Positions 7,875 through 16,788 of a DNA stretch of 64,000 nucleotides are shown one piece after another (the stretch's first letter is position 1; each line of letters opens with the position of its first letter). The notes under the pieces are model-generated. The model was not told the origin of the DNA and did no database searches. It was given only the letters and a program-made list of their open reading frames with translations. Position numbers and translations under genes: made by a program. The DNA is from Janthinobacterium sp. 17J80-10 (lineage in GTDB: Bacteria; Pseudomonadota; Gammaproteobacteria; Burkholderiales; Burkholderiaceae_D). The stretch is from assembly GCF_004114795.1 (NCBI RefSeq), contig NZ_CP035311.1:310001-374000 (forward strand), written 5' to 3'.

Positions 7875-8819
7875 TCAATTCACTTGCTGGATCCCAGCCA
7901 GCATCCAGCCACCCTGGCCATTGAGCGGCTTGGACAGGTTCCAGATTTCGGCAAACGGCGCAGCCGGGGCATTGTCGGATTCCTTGATCATGCCGTCGAA
8001 CTTGACGCTCGCCAGATAGTCATTGCCCACGGTTTCAATGCCCAGCAAGTCGGCATTGAGCGAGACGACATCGGTATGGTTGGCGGACGCGCCGCGTTCC
8101 TGCAATTGCATGCGCAGTTCGCCGAACATTTCCGGTGTCGCAAATTCGCGGATATCGTTGACGTTGGCGCTATCCCAGGCCGCTTGCAGGCGGATGAAGT
8201 TCGTCTTGGCATGGCGCAGGAAGCTGGTGGTGTCGAAGTCAGCCGGCACGCCAAAGGCGGCAGTGCTGTTATCGGCAGTGTCAGCGGCGCCCGAGGCCAG
8301 CGGCGCGCCAGCAAAGGCGGCCGGTTGCGACGGTTCCAGGCGCGAGCCGATGTTGGGCGTATTGAAGCCCGGTCCGGCAGCGCCGGCGCCGGCATTCGCA
8401 TAGGCCGGACGCAGCGGCTCAGGACCACCCGACTTGCGCTTGATCATGCGGTAGATGAAGAATGCCGCTGCAGCGAGCAAGCCAATCATCAGCATCGTGC
8501 TGATGGCGCTGGCCAGGGCGCCGCCCAAGCCCAGGTGCGACAGCAGGGCGCCCAGGCCCAGACCCAGCAGCGCGCCGCCGAGGATGCCTTTCCACGGGCT
8601 GGCCGGCTTGGCCGCTGCAGCCGCGCCGGCTGCGGCAGGCGCCGCCGGCTTGGCGACATTGGTCGCCTGGTTTTGCGATGGCGGCAAGGATTGGCGGTTG
8701 ACGCTTTGCGACTGCTTGCCAAATGAGCCGCCGCCGCCCATGCGCTTGGCCTCGGCGCTGGACAGGCCGATGGTCAGCGTCAGAGCGCCAACCAGCATTG
8801 CCGTTAATAATGTTTTCAT
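7875..8819 (-). CDS. Tim44-domain exported/membrane protein
   Basis: 314 residues. A signal peptide (ends SSAEA, about residue 24) is followed by a Gly/Ser-rich low-complexity region, an Ala/Pro linker, a Gly/Ala-rich hydrophobic stretch (GILGGALLGLGLGAL), a second transmembrane segment (MLMIGLLAAAAFFIYRMI) and a C-terminal Tim44-like domain (about 190-312) containing TSFLRHAKTNFIRLQAAWD. In mitochondria this domain binds membranes and import partners. The bacterial proteins are common in beta- and gammaproteobacteria, with unknown function at the envelope. It converges on the FtsH-type gene, with a shared terminator between. Confidence 0.8.
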   Translation of the reverse strand: MKTLLTAMLVGALTLTIGLSSAEAKRMGGGGSFGKQSQSVNRQSLPPSQNQATNVAKPAAPAAAGAAAAAKPASPWKGILGGALLGLGLGALLSHLGLGGALASAISTMLMIGLLAAAAFFIYRMIKRKSGGPEPLRPAYANAGAGAAGPGFNTPNIGSRLEPSQPAAFAGAPLASGAADTADNSTAAFGVPADFDTTSFLRHAKTNFIRLQAAWDSANVNDIREFATPEMFGELRMQLQERGASANHTDVVSLNADLLGIETVGNDYLASVKFDGMIKESDNAPAAPFAEIWNLSKPLNGQGGWMLAGIQQVN

Positions 8820-9154
8820 GCAGATCTCCAGAATAAAAGCTTGCGATTTGGAAAGCGGCCACCATGGCCGTCATTCGGTCAGGGATTAAAGACAAGACAG
8901 ATAATCCTATGACACTTAGGTCGATATGATAGTGCCCGCTGCCTCATATAAAAAGAGAAATTATCGGAATATTTACTTCCTAAAAACGGAAGGGTTGGAC
9001 GATTCTGGCTGTGGCGCGCCGCGATCGGGAGCGCAAATCGCCCGGTCCCGTTGGCGCATGCAACCAATATGGCGTTCGCGGGTCTATTGGTCTCTTGTGG
9101 CGGCTGCACTGCAAGTCCTCATGGGCTTTCCATTGACTCCCAACGTTATTTCTC
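8820..9154. other. Divergent intergenic region between Tim44 and kinase genes
   Basis: 335 bp without a supported gene. The part near 8920-8990 is AT-rich and should carry promoters for one or both flanking genes. I see no clear -35/-10 pair, operator palindrome or Shine-Dalgarno close to the kinase ATG at 9155, so that start is uncertain. Confidence 0.4.
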
Positions 9155-10072
9155 ATGGTTCCTCCGGTCTTTCCTCCGAATCATGTTTCGGATGACGTGC
9201 GTAACCTGGAAGCCAATCCGGCGATCCTCGCCGAAGCGGACGATGCCGTCGAAGACGAGTGCGCGCTGGAGGAACAGGGCATCGAGGTGGCCAAGTCCGC
9301 CAGGCGGGTCCACGAGCGCACAGCCAGGTTGCAGAGAATTAACGTACGCCTGATTGCGGAAATTGCCGAGCGTCGTCGCGCCGAGCAGGCACTGCAGCAG
9401 TCGCAGCAACTTTTGCGCGAACTTGGCCACCATACCGGCGAAATCATCGAGGAAGAGCGCAAGCGCATTGCACGCGAATTGCATGACCAGCTTGGCCAGA
9501 ACCTCATGGCCTTGCGCATCGATGTCCTCATGATGCAGCGCGCCGCCGGTGCCGATCAGCCGGAAATCGACGCTACGGTCGAATCCGCCCTGAACAATAT
9601 CGACAGCATGATCAAGAATGTGCGCGTGATCATCAATAACTTGCGCCCGGCCGTGCTTGACCTGGGACTTGTTGCCACATTCGAATGGGAGATACAGGAA
9701 TTTGAGCGCCGCACCGGCATCGTTTGCATGCTCTGCACGGATCGCAGCGAATTCACGGTGGACGATGCCCATGCCCTGGCCTTGCTGCGCATTCTGCAGG
9801 AATCGCTTACCAATGTCGCGCGCCATGCCAATGCGGACAGGGTTGATGTCAGCCTGCATGGTAACCGCCATGGCCTGCATTTGCGCGTGGCGGACAACGG
9901 CGTCGGCAATTTTCCTGCCTGTCGTCGCAAGGCCAAAGCCTTTGGCCTGATCGGCATCCAGGAGCGGGTATCGGCGTTAGGCGGCAGCTTGTCGATTGTC
10001 ACGGAAAAAGGCAAGGGCCTGGCACTGACGGTGTCGTTGCCCCTGTCGCCGCACAGCGCCAGCAAAGCCTGA
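9155..10072 (+). CDS. Soluble NarL-type (HisKA_3) sensor histidine kinase
   Basis: 305 residues with no transmembrane segment. An N-terminal coiled coil (about 45-105, Glu/Arg/Gln-rich) leads into the HisKA_3 dimerisation box EEERKRIARELHDQLGQNL, where His is the phospho-acceptor. The HATPase domain contains LRILQESLTNVARHANA (N box), DNGVG (G1) and FGLIGIQERV (G2). Such kinases phosphorylate NarL/FixJ-type response regulators, but none is adjacent. Its catalytic half closely resembles that of the larger kinase gene converging on it, which suggests a duplicated pair. With no obvious sensor domain, the signal may reach it through a partner protein. Confidence 0.82.
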   Translation: MVPPVFPPNHVSDDVRNLEANPAILAEADDAVEDECALEEQGIEVAKSARRVHERTARLQRINVRLIAEIAERRRAEQALQQSQQLLRELGHHTGEIIEEERKRIARELHDQLGQNLMALRIDVLMMQRAAGADQPEIDATVESALNNIDSMIKNVRVIINNLRPAVLDLGLVATFEWEIQEFERRTGIVCMLCTDRSEFTVDDAHALALLRILQESLTNVARHANADRVDVSLHGNRHGLHLRVADNGVGNFPACRRKAKAFGLIGIQERVSALGGSLSIVTEKGKGLALTVSLPLSPHSASKA

Positions 10073-10099
10073 CGGCAGTCGGCACGACTGGGTGCAGGG

Positions 10100-12319
10100 T
10101 CAGGCCTGTAGCCTTGGTTGCTGTCCCGCTTTTGACGGCAGCCCGTTTTGCAGAGGAATCGACAGTATCAGGACAGTGCCCTGGCCGATCGTGCTTTCCA
10201 CCGTCATCTCGCCGCCAATGGCGCTGATGCGTTCGCGGATGCCGATCAGGCCGAAGGATTTCGATTTGCGACGGTCGCCAGGGTACATGCCGACGCCATC
10301 ATCGGAAATGCGCATCTGGAGTTGCTCGCCTTTGCGGTTGAGGGAGATATTGACGCTGATGGCATTGGCATGGCGGGCCACATTGGTAAGCGATTCCTGA
10401 AGAATCCGGAACAATGTGGTGGTCTGCTCCTCGGTCAGGCCCTGATCCAGTTCATCGGCCTTGGCGAACAGATCGCAGGCGATGCCGGTGCGGCGCTTGA
10501 ATTCCTGGATTTGCCAGTGGAACGACGCGTACAGCCCGAGGTCCAGCACGGCCGGGCGCAAGTTATTGATGATCCCGCGTACGCTCTTGATGGTGTTGTC
10601 GATATTGGTCAGGACGGTTTCGACCTTGCGGTGCAGGCGCGGATGCGTAGTGGCGGTGCGCGCATGCAGCATCGAGACATCGATGCGCAAGGCCATCAGG
10701 TTCTGGCCCATTTCATCGTGGATCTCGCGCGCAATGCGCTTTCTTTCCTCTTCCTTGATGGTTTCCTGGTGCACGGCGAGTTGGCGCAGCATTTCTTCGT
10801 TTTGCGTATGCTCGGTTATGTCGAGCATCGAGCCGATCAGGATGGTTGGCGGCGCGTCGCCGCTGGGCACCGGGTCGCCTTGCAGGCGCACATGACGGAT
10901 GCTGCCGTCGGGCCGCACGACGCGCAGGGTTGCACTGTATTCGCGCCGTTCCGCCACCGCCGCGTTGACCACCGCTGAAATCATGCGCCTGTCATCTGGG
11001 TGGATCAGCGCAAAGCCGGCAGGGATCGTGGGTTTGACCGCGCCCGGCTCCAGCCCGCAGATGCGGAAAAATTCGTCGGACCATTGGGCTTCCTGGGTCG
11101 CCAGGTTGATTTCCCAACTGCCTACATGGGCTACCCGCTGTGCGATCGTGAGCACGTTCTGCGTCTGCCGCAGCGCGTCTTCGGCGCGCCGGCGCTCCTC
11201 GATCTGCGACTTGAGCTGGGCGTTGGCCACCACCAGCTCACGTGTGCGCATTGCCACTCGCGCTTCCAGGGCGTCGTGCGCAGCCTGCAGGGCTTTTTCG
11301 GTGCGCTTGAGATCTGTCAGGTCGAGATTGACGGTGATGGCGCCGAGGATCTGTTGTTCGCTATCCCGCAGGGGCATGGACGAGGATCGCAGGATTCGCC
11401 GCTGACCATCCGGGCGCAGTATTTCATACTCGCGATTGAGCGTAGTCTCCCCATGGCGCAGCGCACGCACCACGCCGTATTCCCTGTGCTCGACCTTGGT
11501 ACCGGTATTGGTGTGCCATGCCTGGAATGAGTCCGGCACTTCCAGTTGTTCGCCCGGCGAGGTGCCCCAGATATCGTGGGCGGCCGGATTGACAAGATTG
11601 AGCGTGTTGTCGCGCCCGACCACCATCACGCCGACCGGCAAGAGTCCGAGGATCTGCCGCAGCAGCGCTTCGTTCCTTTCGAGTTCCATGCGCGAGGCGT
11701 CTTGCTGGACATGACGGTAGATCAGCAGGTAAAGCCCGCTCAGGAGCAGTGCGAGAAATACCAGCAACAGTGCCGCGCTTGTCTGCGCGCGCCGCATGGT
11801 GTCGCGTTCGACCTTGGCATAGCCTTTCTGCAGCTGGCTTTCATGGATGGCGATACGACTCAGGATGTCCTGCATGCGCTCGTTATGGGCATTGCCGGCA
11901 TCGATGTGCGGCAACACCCGTTGCGTACCCAAGTCCAGCCGCGCCTGGCGCATGTTTTCGATGCGCTCAGGGATCACTTGCCGCAGTTGCCGGACATGCG
12001 CCTGCAAGGGGATATCATCCCGTGCAAGTTCATCCAGGTTTGCCAGGGAGGCGTGCAACGCTTCGAGCGCCGCATCATGTTGCAGCAGAGAGGAGTTGTC
12101 GGCCCTGAGCATGTAACCGCGATGCGCGGCGACTGCCATGGCCATGGTTGAACTGATCTTTTCGCTGGCAATCAGCACAGCCTTGCTGTGCGCATCCTTT
12201 GCACCGGTTTTTACCGAGATCATCATGCTGTCCCAGGTAATAATTGCCAGCAACGCCAGAAAGAGCACGGCGGCCAGAAACCCGGTCAACACGAGTTGAT
12301 TAATCGTCCATTTTTTCAT
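10100..12319 (-). CDS. CHASE3-PAS-PAS NarL-type sensor histidine kinase
   Basis: 739 residues. TM1 (about 10-30), a helical periplasmic CHASE3-like sensor (about 35-170), TM2 (about 185-205), two PAS domains (LLPVGVMVVGRDNTLNLVN; then AHVGSWEINLATQEAQWS with a PAC motif) joined by a coiled coil, then HisKA_3 (EEERKRIAREIHDEMGQNL) and HATPase with LTNVARHANA, DDGVGM and FGLIGIRERI. It should be an inner-membrane sensor autophosphorylating on His in the EIHDE motif. No response regulator lies nearby. The 3' end converges on the smaller kinase gene with 27 bp between stop codons. Confidence 0.87.
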   Translation of the reverse strand: MKKWTINQLVLTGFLAAVLFLALLAIITWDSMMISVKTGAKDAHSKAVLIASEKISSTMAMAVAAHRGYMLRADNSSLLQHDAALEALHASLANLDELARDDIPLQAHVRQLRQVIPERIENMRQARLDLGTQRVLPHIDAGNAHNERMQDILSRIAIHESQLQKGYAKVERDTMRRAQTSAALLLVFLALLLSGLYLLIYRHVQQDASRMELERNEALLRQILGLLPVGVMVVGRDNTLNLVNPAAHDIWGTSPGEQLEVPDSFQAWHTNTGTKVEHREYGVVRALRHGETTLNREYEILRPDGQRRILRSSSMPLRDSEQQILGAITVNLDLTDLKRTEKALQAAHDALEARVAMRTRELVVANAQLKSQIEERRRAEDALRQTQNVLTIAQRVAHVGSWEINLATQEAQWSDEFFRICGLEPGAVKPTIPAGFALIHPDDRRMISAVVNAAVAERREYSATLRVVRPDGSIRHVRLQGDPVPSGDAPPTILIGSMLDITEHTQNEEMLRQLAVHQETIKEEERKRIAREIHDEMGQNLMALRIDVSMLHARTATTHPRLHRKVETVLTNIDNTIKSVRGIINNLRPAVLDLGLYASFHWQIQEFKRRTGIACDLFAKADELDQGLTEEQTTTLFRILQESLTNVARHANAISVNISLNRKGEQLQMRISDDGVGMYPGDRRKSKSFGLIGIRERISAIGGEMTVESTIGQGTVLILSIPLQNGLPSKAGQQPRLQA

Positions 12320-12407
12320 TGCGGAGAAATCAAGGACTGCCGAAGTTGATTTTATGTTATCTGAAAAGGCATTCTAGGGCCTTTTTAGCTGGCAGGCTTG
12401 GAAATTT

Positions 12408-12449
12408 AAAAAACCCGTTGCTCCTGTGCAAGCCAAGGAACAACGGGTT
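12408..12449 (-). terminator. Terminator of the Ser-rich protein gene
   Basis: A 9-bp stem (AACCCGTTG / CAACGGGTT) with some further inner pairing encloses a 20-nt loop. Read on the minus strand it ends in TTTTTT. It lies 20 bp past the gene stop. Confidence 0.65.
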
Positions 12450-12470
12450 CGCAGCCGGGAAAGGGAAAAT

Positions 12471-13127
12471 TTAACGGCTGCCGCTGCTTGAAGGTGTCGC
12501 AGGCGTGGTAGTGCGGTCCGAACTGGAAGTGCCGCTCGACGACGGCATGCTGCTGGTACCGCTGGTGCTGCCGGAACCGGGCGCGCCGCTGGACGACGGC
12601 ATGTTGCTGGAACTGCCGCTGCTGCTGTCGGCACCGGACGAACCGCTGGAGGACGGTGTGCTGCTGGAAGCGCCGCTGCTGCTATCGGAGCCGGAAGAAC
12701 CGCTGGACGATGGCATGCTGCCGCTGCTGGATGGCGTGCTTTCCGGTGGCGTACCCGTGCTGCTGCCATAACCACTGCTGCCAGGCTGGCTTGAGGAGCC
12801 GCTGCTATCCATGCTGCTGCCTGCTGTAGCGCCGCTGGCAGACTTGTGTTTTGAAGTCTTGGCTTTGTGTTTTTTCTTGGTGGCAGGCTTTGTCTGCTTG
12901 TCTGTATCCATGGAAGACGCACCGGTGGCGCTGCTGTCGGCGCTGCTGCCTGCGGATTTGTCGCCCCTTTCCTTTTGCATGCGTAACTCTTCAGCGCGTT
13001 GTTCGACAGCTGCCGCTTTCGCCGGGTCGGTTGTGCTGGAAATGCTGCTCTCCGAACTGCTCTGCGCATAACTGGCACTCGCAATCCCGAGCATTGCAAG
13101 CAAAGTGACCAATTTCAGTTTCTTCAT
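12471..13127 (-). CDS. Exported Ser-rich low-complexity repeat protein
   Basis: 218 residues. A signal peptide (cleavage after SYA, about residue 21) is followed by a charged segment with a Lys-rich patch (KKKHKAKTSKHK). From about residue 105 on there are imperfect tandem repeats of about 19 residues built on PSSSGSSGSDSSSGASSS. No known domain. Such Ser/Gly/Asp repeats suggest a flexible periplasmic or surface linker or glycosylation target, but this is a guess. Repeat number may vary between strains. It is monocistronic, with its own terminator. Confidence 0.7.
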   Translation of the reverse strand: MKKLKLVTLLAMLGIASASYAQSSSESSISSTTDPAKAAAVEQRAEELRMQKERGDKSAGSSADSSATGASSMDTDKQTKPATKKKHKAKTSKHKSASGATAGSSMDSSGSSSQPGSSGYGSSTGTPPESTPSSSGSMPSSSGSSGSDSSSGASSSTPSSSGSSGADSSSGSSSNMPSSSGAPGSGSTSGTSSMPSSSGTSSSDRTTTPATPSSSGSR

Positions 13128-13517
13128 AGTTATCTCCGTGGAATATCAAACAGAATAAAACAGAACGACACTCTGGCCAAAAGACGGGAATGTCACTGAG
13201 GAGGAACAAATCAGACTGAATGCCGGCGTGTCGGTTTCGTCAACAACGTCGAAAGAGCGCAAGTTCAACCTTGATTTCTAATTCATATCAAATACATTCC
13301 TGTTGCTGACAACTTTCAATGAATAATTTGTCTAACTCGCCTTTTCAAAAAAATGGCGTGGGGTCTTGCTCGAGAAAAACCGTAATGAAATGAAGGGATT
13401 GGGAATCAGGATGCTGGCATGCAAGCAGTGCGCGCCACCAATTTCTGCAAGTTTGTAAAAATGCGCCATACTAGCCATTGCACCAGAGCACAGACCAAGC
13501 AATAAACGGGGGTTTTC
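13128..13517. other. Intergenic region between divergent genes
   Basis: About 390 bp with no supported gene. It is AT-rich around 13275-13345, and promoters for the Ser-rich gene (minus) and the peroxidase gene (plus) must lie here. No palindromic operator stood out. GGGGG (13508-13512) is the likely ribosome site for the peroxidase. Confidence 0.4.
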
Positions 13518-14102
13518 ATGTCTTTTATCCGGATCATCAGCATTGTCAGCCTGATGTGCTGCGCACAGGGATTTTCCAGCCCCGCCGTCGCCGCTGATGG
13601 TGTTTCTTGCCCACCACTGCTGCAGCACACTTTCCCGCGTTTGCAGGACGATCAGCCACAGTCGCTTTGCCAGTACAGCGGCAAAGTTTTGGTTGTCGTG
13701 AATACCGCGAGCTATTGTGGTTTTACGGGCCAATACAAGGGCCTTGAGGAATTGTATTCAAGCCACAAGGCGCAAGGTTTGGTGGTGCTGGGTTTCCCTT
13801 CCAATGACTTCAAGCAGGAAACGGGGAGCAACCAGCAAATCGGCGCCTTTTGCGAAAATACCTTCGGCGTGAAATTTCCCATGTTTGCCAAGAGCGCCGT
13901 CACGGGGCCGCAGGCGTCGGCCTTTTACCGGCAGCTGGCTGTCGCCGCCGGCAAGGCGCCGGGATGGAATTTTTATAAATATCTGGTCGGGCGCGACGGC
14001 AAGGTGGCTGGCGCATATTCGAGCATGACGGGGCCTGCGGACAAGGACTTGCTGCGCGAGATCGACAGGCTGCTGGCGCAGCCGTCCCCTGCCGGGCAAT
14101 GA
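13518..14102 (+). CDS. Exported glutathione-peroxidase-family thiol peroxidase
   Basis: 194 residues with a signal peptide (cleavage near AVAAD, about residue 26). Family motifs are intact: NTASYCGFTGQY with the peroxidatic Cys67, FPSNDFKQETG with Gln100, and GWNFYKYLVGRDG with Trp150. Cys rather than selenocysteine is used. It reduces hydroperoxides with thiol donors. Export to the periplasm is unusual for the GPx family, where most members are cytoplasmic, and implies a periplasmic thiol supply. The downstream flavin reductase gene begins 33 bp later and may be co-transcribed. Confidence 0.85.
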   Translation: MSFIRIISIVSLMCCAQGFSSPAVAADGVSCPPLLQHTFPRLQDDQPQSLCQYSGKVLVVVNTASYCGFTGQYKGLEELYSSHKAQGLVVLGFPSNDFKQETGSNQQIGAFCENTFGVKFPMFAKSAVTGPQASAFYRQLAVAAGKAPGWNFYKYLVGRDGKVAGAYSSMTGPADKDLLREIDRLLAQPSPAGQ

Positions 14103-14135
14103 TCGCCTGCCTATCAAAAAGAAGACTGCTAATCC

Positions 14136-15236
14136 ATGAGTGCCCTTTTCACCCCTATTGAACTTGGAACGCTGAAACTGCCCAACCGTATCGTGGTTGC
14201 GCCGATGTGCCAGTATTCCTCGCAGGATGGCAACGCCAATTCCTGGCACTTGATGCATCTGGGCCAGCTGGCTTTTTCAGGCGCCGGCATGCTGATCACC
14301 GAGGCCACGGCAGTCGAAGCCGATGGCCGCATTTCGGCGCAGGACCTCGGCCTGTGGTCGGATGCGAATGAGGCGGCGCTTGCCGCCACGCTGGTGGAAG
14401 TTCGGCGGCATTCGGCTATGCCGATTGCGGTGCAGCTGGCGCATGCCGGACGCAAGGCATCCACCCTTGCGCCGTGGCTGGGCGGACAGCTGCGTCCTTC
14501 CGGCGACGGCGGCTGGCGTTCCTGGGCGCCCTCGCCTGTGCCTTTCACGCCCGGCAATGAAGCGCCGCTGGCACTGGACGCGGCGGGCCTTGCGCGCATC
14601 CGCAAGGCCTTCGCGGCTGCCGCGGCGCGCGCTGCGCGCGCCGGGTTTGATGCAGTCGAACTGCATGCGGCGCATGGGTACCTGCTGCATCAGTTCCTCT
14701 CGCCGCTTTCCAATCAGCGCGAAGATGCTTATGGCGGCTCGCTGGAAAACCGCATGCGGTTTCCATTGGAAGTGTTCGAGGCGGTGCGCACGGCATTTCC
14801 CGCCGCGCGCCCTGTCGGGGCGCGCGTGTCGGCGACCGACTGGGTCGCCGGCGGCTGGGACCTGGAGCAGACCACGGTGTTTGCCGCAGCCCTGAAAGCG
14901 CGCGGCTGCGATTTTCTGGATGTCTCCTCGGGTGGCCTGTCACTGCAGCAGGCTATCCCGCTCAGCGCCGGTTACCAGGTGCCCTTTGCCAACCATTTGA
15001 AAAAGGAAGTCGGCATGCCGACGATCGCCGTCGGCCTCATTACCGAAGCGCAGCACGCGGAGGCAATCGTTGCATCAGGCCAGGCCGACATGGTGGCGCT
15101 GGCGCGCGGCATTCTTTACGACCCGCGTTGGCCCTGGCATGCGGCAGCCGAACTGGGTGCCCAGGTGGCCGCGCCGCCGCAGTACTGGCGTTGCCAGCCG
15201 CGGGAGGTCAAGGCACTGTTCAGCCCCGCTGCGTGA
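14136..15236 (+). CDS. Old Yellow Enzyme family flavin oxidoreductase (XenA/YqjM-like)
   Basis: 366 residues forming an FMN-binding TIM barrel. PMCQYS has Cys25, the redox-tuning Cys of the XenA/YqjM (thermophilic-like) class, with QLAHAGRKAS in the middle. The substrate-binding pair is His177/His180 in ELHAAHGYLLHQFLSP, followed by the family signature REDAYGGSLENR. It reduces activated C=C bonds (enones, nitro-compounds) with NADPH. It probably forms a two-gene unit with the upstream peroxidase, so a role in electrophile or oxidative stress is plausible but inferred. Confidence 0.9.
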   Translation: MSALFTPIELGTLKLPNRIVVAPMCQYSSQDGNANSWHLMHLGQLAFSGAGMLITEATAVEADGRISAQDLGLWSDANEAALAATLVEVRRHSAMPIAVQLAHAGRKASTLAPWLGGQLRPSGDGGWRSWAPSPVPFTPGNEAPLALDAAGLARIRKAFAAAAARAARAGFDAVELHAAHGYLLHQFLSPLSNQREDAYGGSLENRMRFPLEVFEAVRTAFPAARPVGARVSATDWVAGGWDLEQTTVFAAALKARGCDFLDVSSGGLSLQQAIPLSAGYQVPFANHLKKEVGMPTIAVGLITEAQHAEAIVASGQADMVALARGILYDPRWPWHAAAELGAQVAAPPQYWRCQPREVKALFSPAA

Positions 15237-15250
15237 TCAGCGCCGTCGTA

Positions 15251-15277
15251 AGCCGCGCTGGCGCGCCAGCGCAGGCT
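15251..15277. repeat. Perfect GC palindrome downstream of the flavin reductase
   Basis: GCGCTGGCGCGCCAGCGC (15255-15272) is an 18-bp perfect palindrome flanked by AGCC and GGCT arms that can extend the stem. It has no T tract, so it is not a classical terminator. It may be a 3' mRNA hairpin. Confidence 0.4.
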
Positions 15278-15330
15278 GCCGGCAAAGGGGATCGCAACGT
15301 TAAATTAAGGTAACTGGCACTTAACCATTC

Positions 15331-15359
15331 TTGCTGTAGGGAAATTTACTTTATACTAT
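15331..15359 (+). promoter_or_regulatory. Possible sigma-70 promoter for the binding-protein operon
   Basis: TTGCTG (15331-15336), 17 bp, TACTAT (15354-15359), lying 25 bp before the gene start. The boxes are imperfect and the call rests on spacing and local AT-richness. Confidence 0.35.
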
Positions 15360-15383
15360 GCACTGGGAAATAAATGATTTCCT

Positions 15384-16244
15384 ATGTCGATAAAGATTCC
15401 CATGTTTTCCTTTTTTCGCGCCCGTCATCGGCGCAGCCAGCGGCCTTCAACCTGGATTGCCTTGCCCGCGATAGCGGCAGCCCTAACGCTTGCATGGCCG
15501 CTCCCCGGGGCGGCACAAGACAGCACGCTCGACAAAGTCCTTGCCGATAAGGCAATGCGGGTATGCATCTGGCCCGATTATTACGGCATTACCTATCGCA
15601 ATCCGAAAACGCAGCAACTGTCCGGCATCGACATCGACCTGGCGCGTGAATTTGCGAAGGACCTCGGCGTGCAGACGCAGTTTATCGACAGCTCGTTTGC
15701 CCAATTGATCGATGATGTCAGCCAGTCGCGCTGCGACGTGGCGATGTTCGCCATCGGCATTACCGAAGCGCGCGCCAGGCAGCTGCAATTTACCAAGCCA
15801 CACCTGCGCAGCGATATCTACGCGATCACGACGCACTTTAACCGGCGCATACGTGACTGGGCCGATATCGACAAGCCCGGCGTGGTGGTCGCCGTGGCAA
15901 AGGGCACGTACCACGAGCCGGTCATGCGCGAAAAGCTTAAGTCGGCAACCCTCGTGGCGCTGGATACGCCGTTTGCGCGCGAACAGGAAGTCGAGTCGGG
16001 CAGGGCCGACGTATTCATGACTGATTTCCCGTACAGCCAACGCATGCTGGCCACGTCCGACTGGGCGCGGCTGGTATCGCCACCAAGCGCCTATCACCTG
16101 ACGTCGTATGCCTATGCCGTGCGGCCGGGTGACGACCGCTGGCATGCGCGCGTCGAGGCGTTCATGCGTGACATAAAGCGTGACGGACGTCTGCTGGCGG
16201 CTGCCAGGCAGCACCGGCTGACGCCGATCGTGGTGGTCGACTGA
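15384..16244 (+). CDS. Periplasmic amino-acid-type substrate-binding protein (SBP_bac_3)
   Basis: 286 residues with a long signal peptide (ends PGAAQ, about residue 45). The mature part follows the SBP_bac_3 pattern: MRVCIWPDYYGITYRNPK, GIDIDLAREFAKDLGV, DVAMFAIGITEARARQL, then VVAVAKGTYHEPV. These proteins bind polar amino acids or similar small solutes for ABC uptake. Here no permease or ATPase gene follows. Instead a membrane PAS-GGDEF-EAL gene starts 22 bp after the stop. This suggests the protein acts as a periplasmic ligand sensor for c-di-GMP signalling rather than for transport, which is inference from context. Confidence 0.8.
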   Translation: MSIKIPMFSFFRARHRRSQRPSTWIALPAIAAALTLAWPLPGAAQDSTLDKVLADKAMRVCIWPDYYGITYRNPKTQQLSGIDIDLAREFAKDLGVQTQFIDSSFAQLIDDVSQSRCDVAMFAIGITEARARQLQFTKPHLRSDIYAITTHFNRRIRDWADIDKPGVVVAVAKGTYHEPVMREKLKSATLVALDTPFAREQEVESGRADVFMTDFPYSQRMLATSDWARLVSPPSAYHLTSYAYAVRPGDDRWHARVEAFMRDIKRDGRLLAAARQHRLTPIVVVD

Positions 16245-16266
16245 TGTCGTCGTTCGAGCGCATCTT

Positions 16267-16788
16267 ATGCTGAACCGAATACGCGCCTGGTTTGCCGGAT
16301 GGGGCCTGGTCGGCCTGTCGCTGCTGCTCGTGGCGGGCATACTCGGCGGCACCGCGCTGTACCTGTCACGCTTGCGTGCCGAGTCGATCGCCCTGAACCT
16401 GACGATCAGCGAATTGTACGCACTTACCTTCGAAGAACACCTGAGCCAGACCTTCAATGCAATCGACCTGACGCTGACAAATGTGTTCGATGCAAATCAG
16501 CTCCCCGCCGATTCGTCCGATCTGTCCAGGCAGATTTCCGCTGTGCTGCGGCATGCCCCCTATTTACGTTCGCTATCCCTGGTGGATGCCACGGGGCGCA
16601 TCGTCGCCAGTTCGAACGCGCGTAACCTTGGCCTGGCCGTCAACTTCGGCGACTATCTGCGCCGGCAGGCGCGACGCAGAAAATGCTGCGCATCGGGCGT
16701 CCGTGGATCGGGCGCGATTTCGGCGATGGACATCCAATGGACGTCGCCAACGCGCAGGCTTTTGACGGCCTCAGCTTCATTCCGGTGA
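16267..16788 (+). pseudogene. N-terminal part of a frameshifted GGDEF-EAL protein
   Basis: 173 codons. It encodes TM1 (about 13-35) and the first half of a periplasmic PDC/dCache-like sensor (FEEHLSQTFNAIDLTLTNVF, LSLVDATGRIVASSNA). After GDYLRRQ (about 16668) the reading becomes Arg/Cys-rich nonsense, while the -1 frame continues the sensor domain as ATQKMLRIGRPW and runs into the 883-codon downstream ORF. A single missing base within GGCGCGACG (16668-16676) explains this. I see no slippery heptamer. Either the gene is inactivated or the assembly has an indel error; restoring the base gives one protein of about 1,020 residues. Confidence 0.75.

Noticed and set aside
16660-16690. Programmed -1 frameshift site
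   Set aside because: There is no X-XXY-YYZ slippery heptamer at the switch point, and the GC-rich context fits a simple indel better.
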